The notes under the pieces were generated by a model. It was not told the origin of the DNA. It worked only from the letters and a program-made list of their open reading frames with translations, and did no database searches. A DNA stretch of 64,000 nt. It comes from Pedobacter sp. PLR. Lineage in GTDB: Bacteria; Bacteroidota; Bacteroidia; Sphingobacteriales; Sphingobacteriaceae. Where the stretch lies: positions 124,001 to 188,000 of the forward strand of contig NZ_JAPIVQ010000010.1 of the NCBI RefSeq assembly GCF_026239675.1, read 5' to 3'. The translations under genes and the position numbers were made by a program. Shown one piece after another: positions 63,442 through 64,000 of the stretch (positions within the stretch are counted from its first letter, which is position 1; every line of letters begins with the position of its first letter).

Positions 63442-64000
63442 ATGCAAAGATCGAAGTTCACATTTGCGAGAATAAAATATAAATCCGGTAACTGGGATAC
63501 GGATCAGCGTATGCCTTCCAATCTGCTCAATTCCTTGCTGGAATATACCACTATCCCTCTGGACCCGGAAGAAAAGATTGTAGAGCTGAGTAGTCATGAT
63601 CTTTTCAAATATCCTTTTTGCTATATGAGTGGTCATAAGCTGGTGCAATTTGACCAGCAGGAAGCTGCCAATTTCAAGAAGTATGTAAACAACGGTGGTT
63701 TTGTATTTGTAGACGATTGCAACCATGATATTGACGGACTCTTTGCCAAATCATTTGAAACACAAATGAGCAATCTGTTTGGGGCCACAGCGTTGAAGAA
63801 GATATCCAATCAACACAAGATCTATCATTCCTTTTTCAACTTTGAAAAGGGCCCGCCTACTACCTCCTTCGAATTAAATGGCTGGGGTGATGATCTGGTA
63901 CACGATTACCTGAAAGCGATTACGGTAAACAACCGGATTGGTGTATTGTACAGCAACAAAGACTACGGCTGTGAATGGGATTATGACTTCAGAAACAAGC
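63442..64000 (+). CDS. DUF4159-family protein, C-terminus beyond window
   Basis: At least 186 residues from the ATG at 63442; the frame is still open at the window edge. FARIKYKSGNWDTDQRMP, YPFCYMSGHKLVQF and NNGGFVFVDDCNHD are typical of DUF4159, a glutamine-amidotransferase-like fold. No signal peptide is seen. It is divergent from moxR, and DUF4159 genes often sit beside MoxR/DUF58/BatA genes, so a shared function is likely but unknown. Confidence 0.85.
   Translation, partial: MQRSKFTFARIKYKSGNWDTDQRMPSNLLNSLLEYTTIPLDPEEKIVELSSHDLFKYPFCYMSGHKLVQFDQQEAANFKKYVNNGGFVFVDDCNHDIDGLFAKSFETQMSNLFGATALKKISNQHKIYHSFFNFEKGPPTTSFELNGWGDDLVHDYLKAITVNNRIGVLYSNKDYGCEWDYDFRNK

Noticed and set aside
63355-63726. 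123-codon minus-strand frame at the right edge
   Set aside because: It lies opposite the DUF4159 frame, which has clear family motifs.

Overview
The window comes from a Bacteroidota chromosome, most likely a Pedobacter-like member of the Sphingobacteriaceae. The evidence is two SusC/SusD pairs, a pectin polysaccharide-utilisation locus (PUL), Bacteroidota-type -7 boxes (TAnnTTTG) with few Shine-Dalgarno sequences, and many lipoprotein signals ending in SCKK. I saw no rRNA, tRNA, insertion sequence or CRISPR array. The genus is inferred from gene style and was not searched.

Layout. Positions 1-6947 (minus strand) hold a partial SGNH esterase, a transglutaminase-like exported protein, a SWIM/SNF2 helicase, an O-methyltransferase and a 5'(3')-deoxyribonucleotidase. 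A divergent DeoR-family regulator follows (7039-7788); a 15-bp inverted repeat lies between it and the nucleotidase. Positions 7844-34461 (minus strand) are a near-complete pectin programme in three transcription units. From the far end these are: susC-susD-surface protein-2x CE12-2x CE8-GH43; GH28, then GH105-PL10; and uxaB-uxaA-uxaC-kdgK-eda-exuT-gapN. The surface complex binds pectin. CE12 and CE8 remove acetyl and methyl groups. PL10, GH28, GH105 and GH43 depolymerise it. The last operon imports galacturonate and converts it to pyruvate plus glyceraldehyde-3-phosphate, which GapN can oxidise to 3-phosphoglycerate. Each of the three units is headed by the same module, ACAATTCTACAT-N39-TGCGCAATCGTT, with identical spacing. 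A divergent LacI-family regulator (34713-35726) sits beside one copy.

Positions 35723-42453 hold a cysteine-rich SufR-like regulator and a divergent RND efflux operon (adaptor, pump, outer-membrane channel) behind a long leader. Positions 42454-47577 hold a second SusC/SusD pair behind another long leader. That leader encodes a 33-residue upstream peptide ending in three cysteines. The two leaders share a hairpin-containing 3' element. Positions 47785-55633 (minus strand) carry three TldD and two PmbA metalloprotease paralogues. The TldDs have Tat-like signals and TTG starts; the PmbAs have no signal. Positions 55703-63292 hold a MoxR / DUF58 / BatA-like / DUF4175-like / membrane-protein operon, with a divergent partial DUF4159 gene at the right edge.

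The best candidates for undescribed biology are the fixed-spacing pectin regulon module, the cysteine upstream peptide with the shared leader element, and the exported TldD/PmbA cluster beside the MoxR operon. A tetranucleotide repeat of almost 20 copies and a long structured intergenic element also lie in the protease region.
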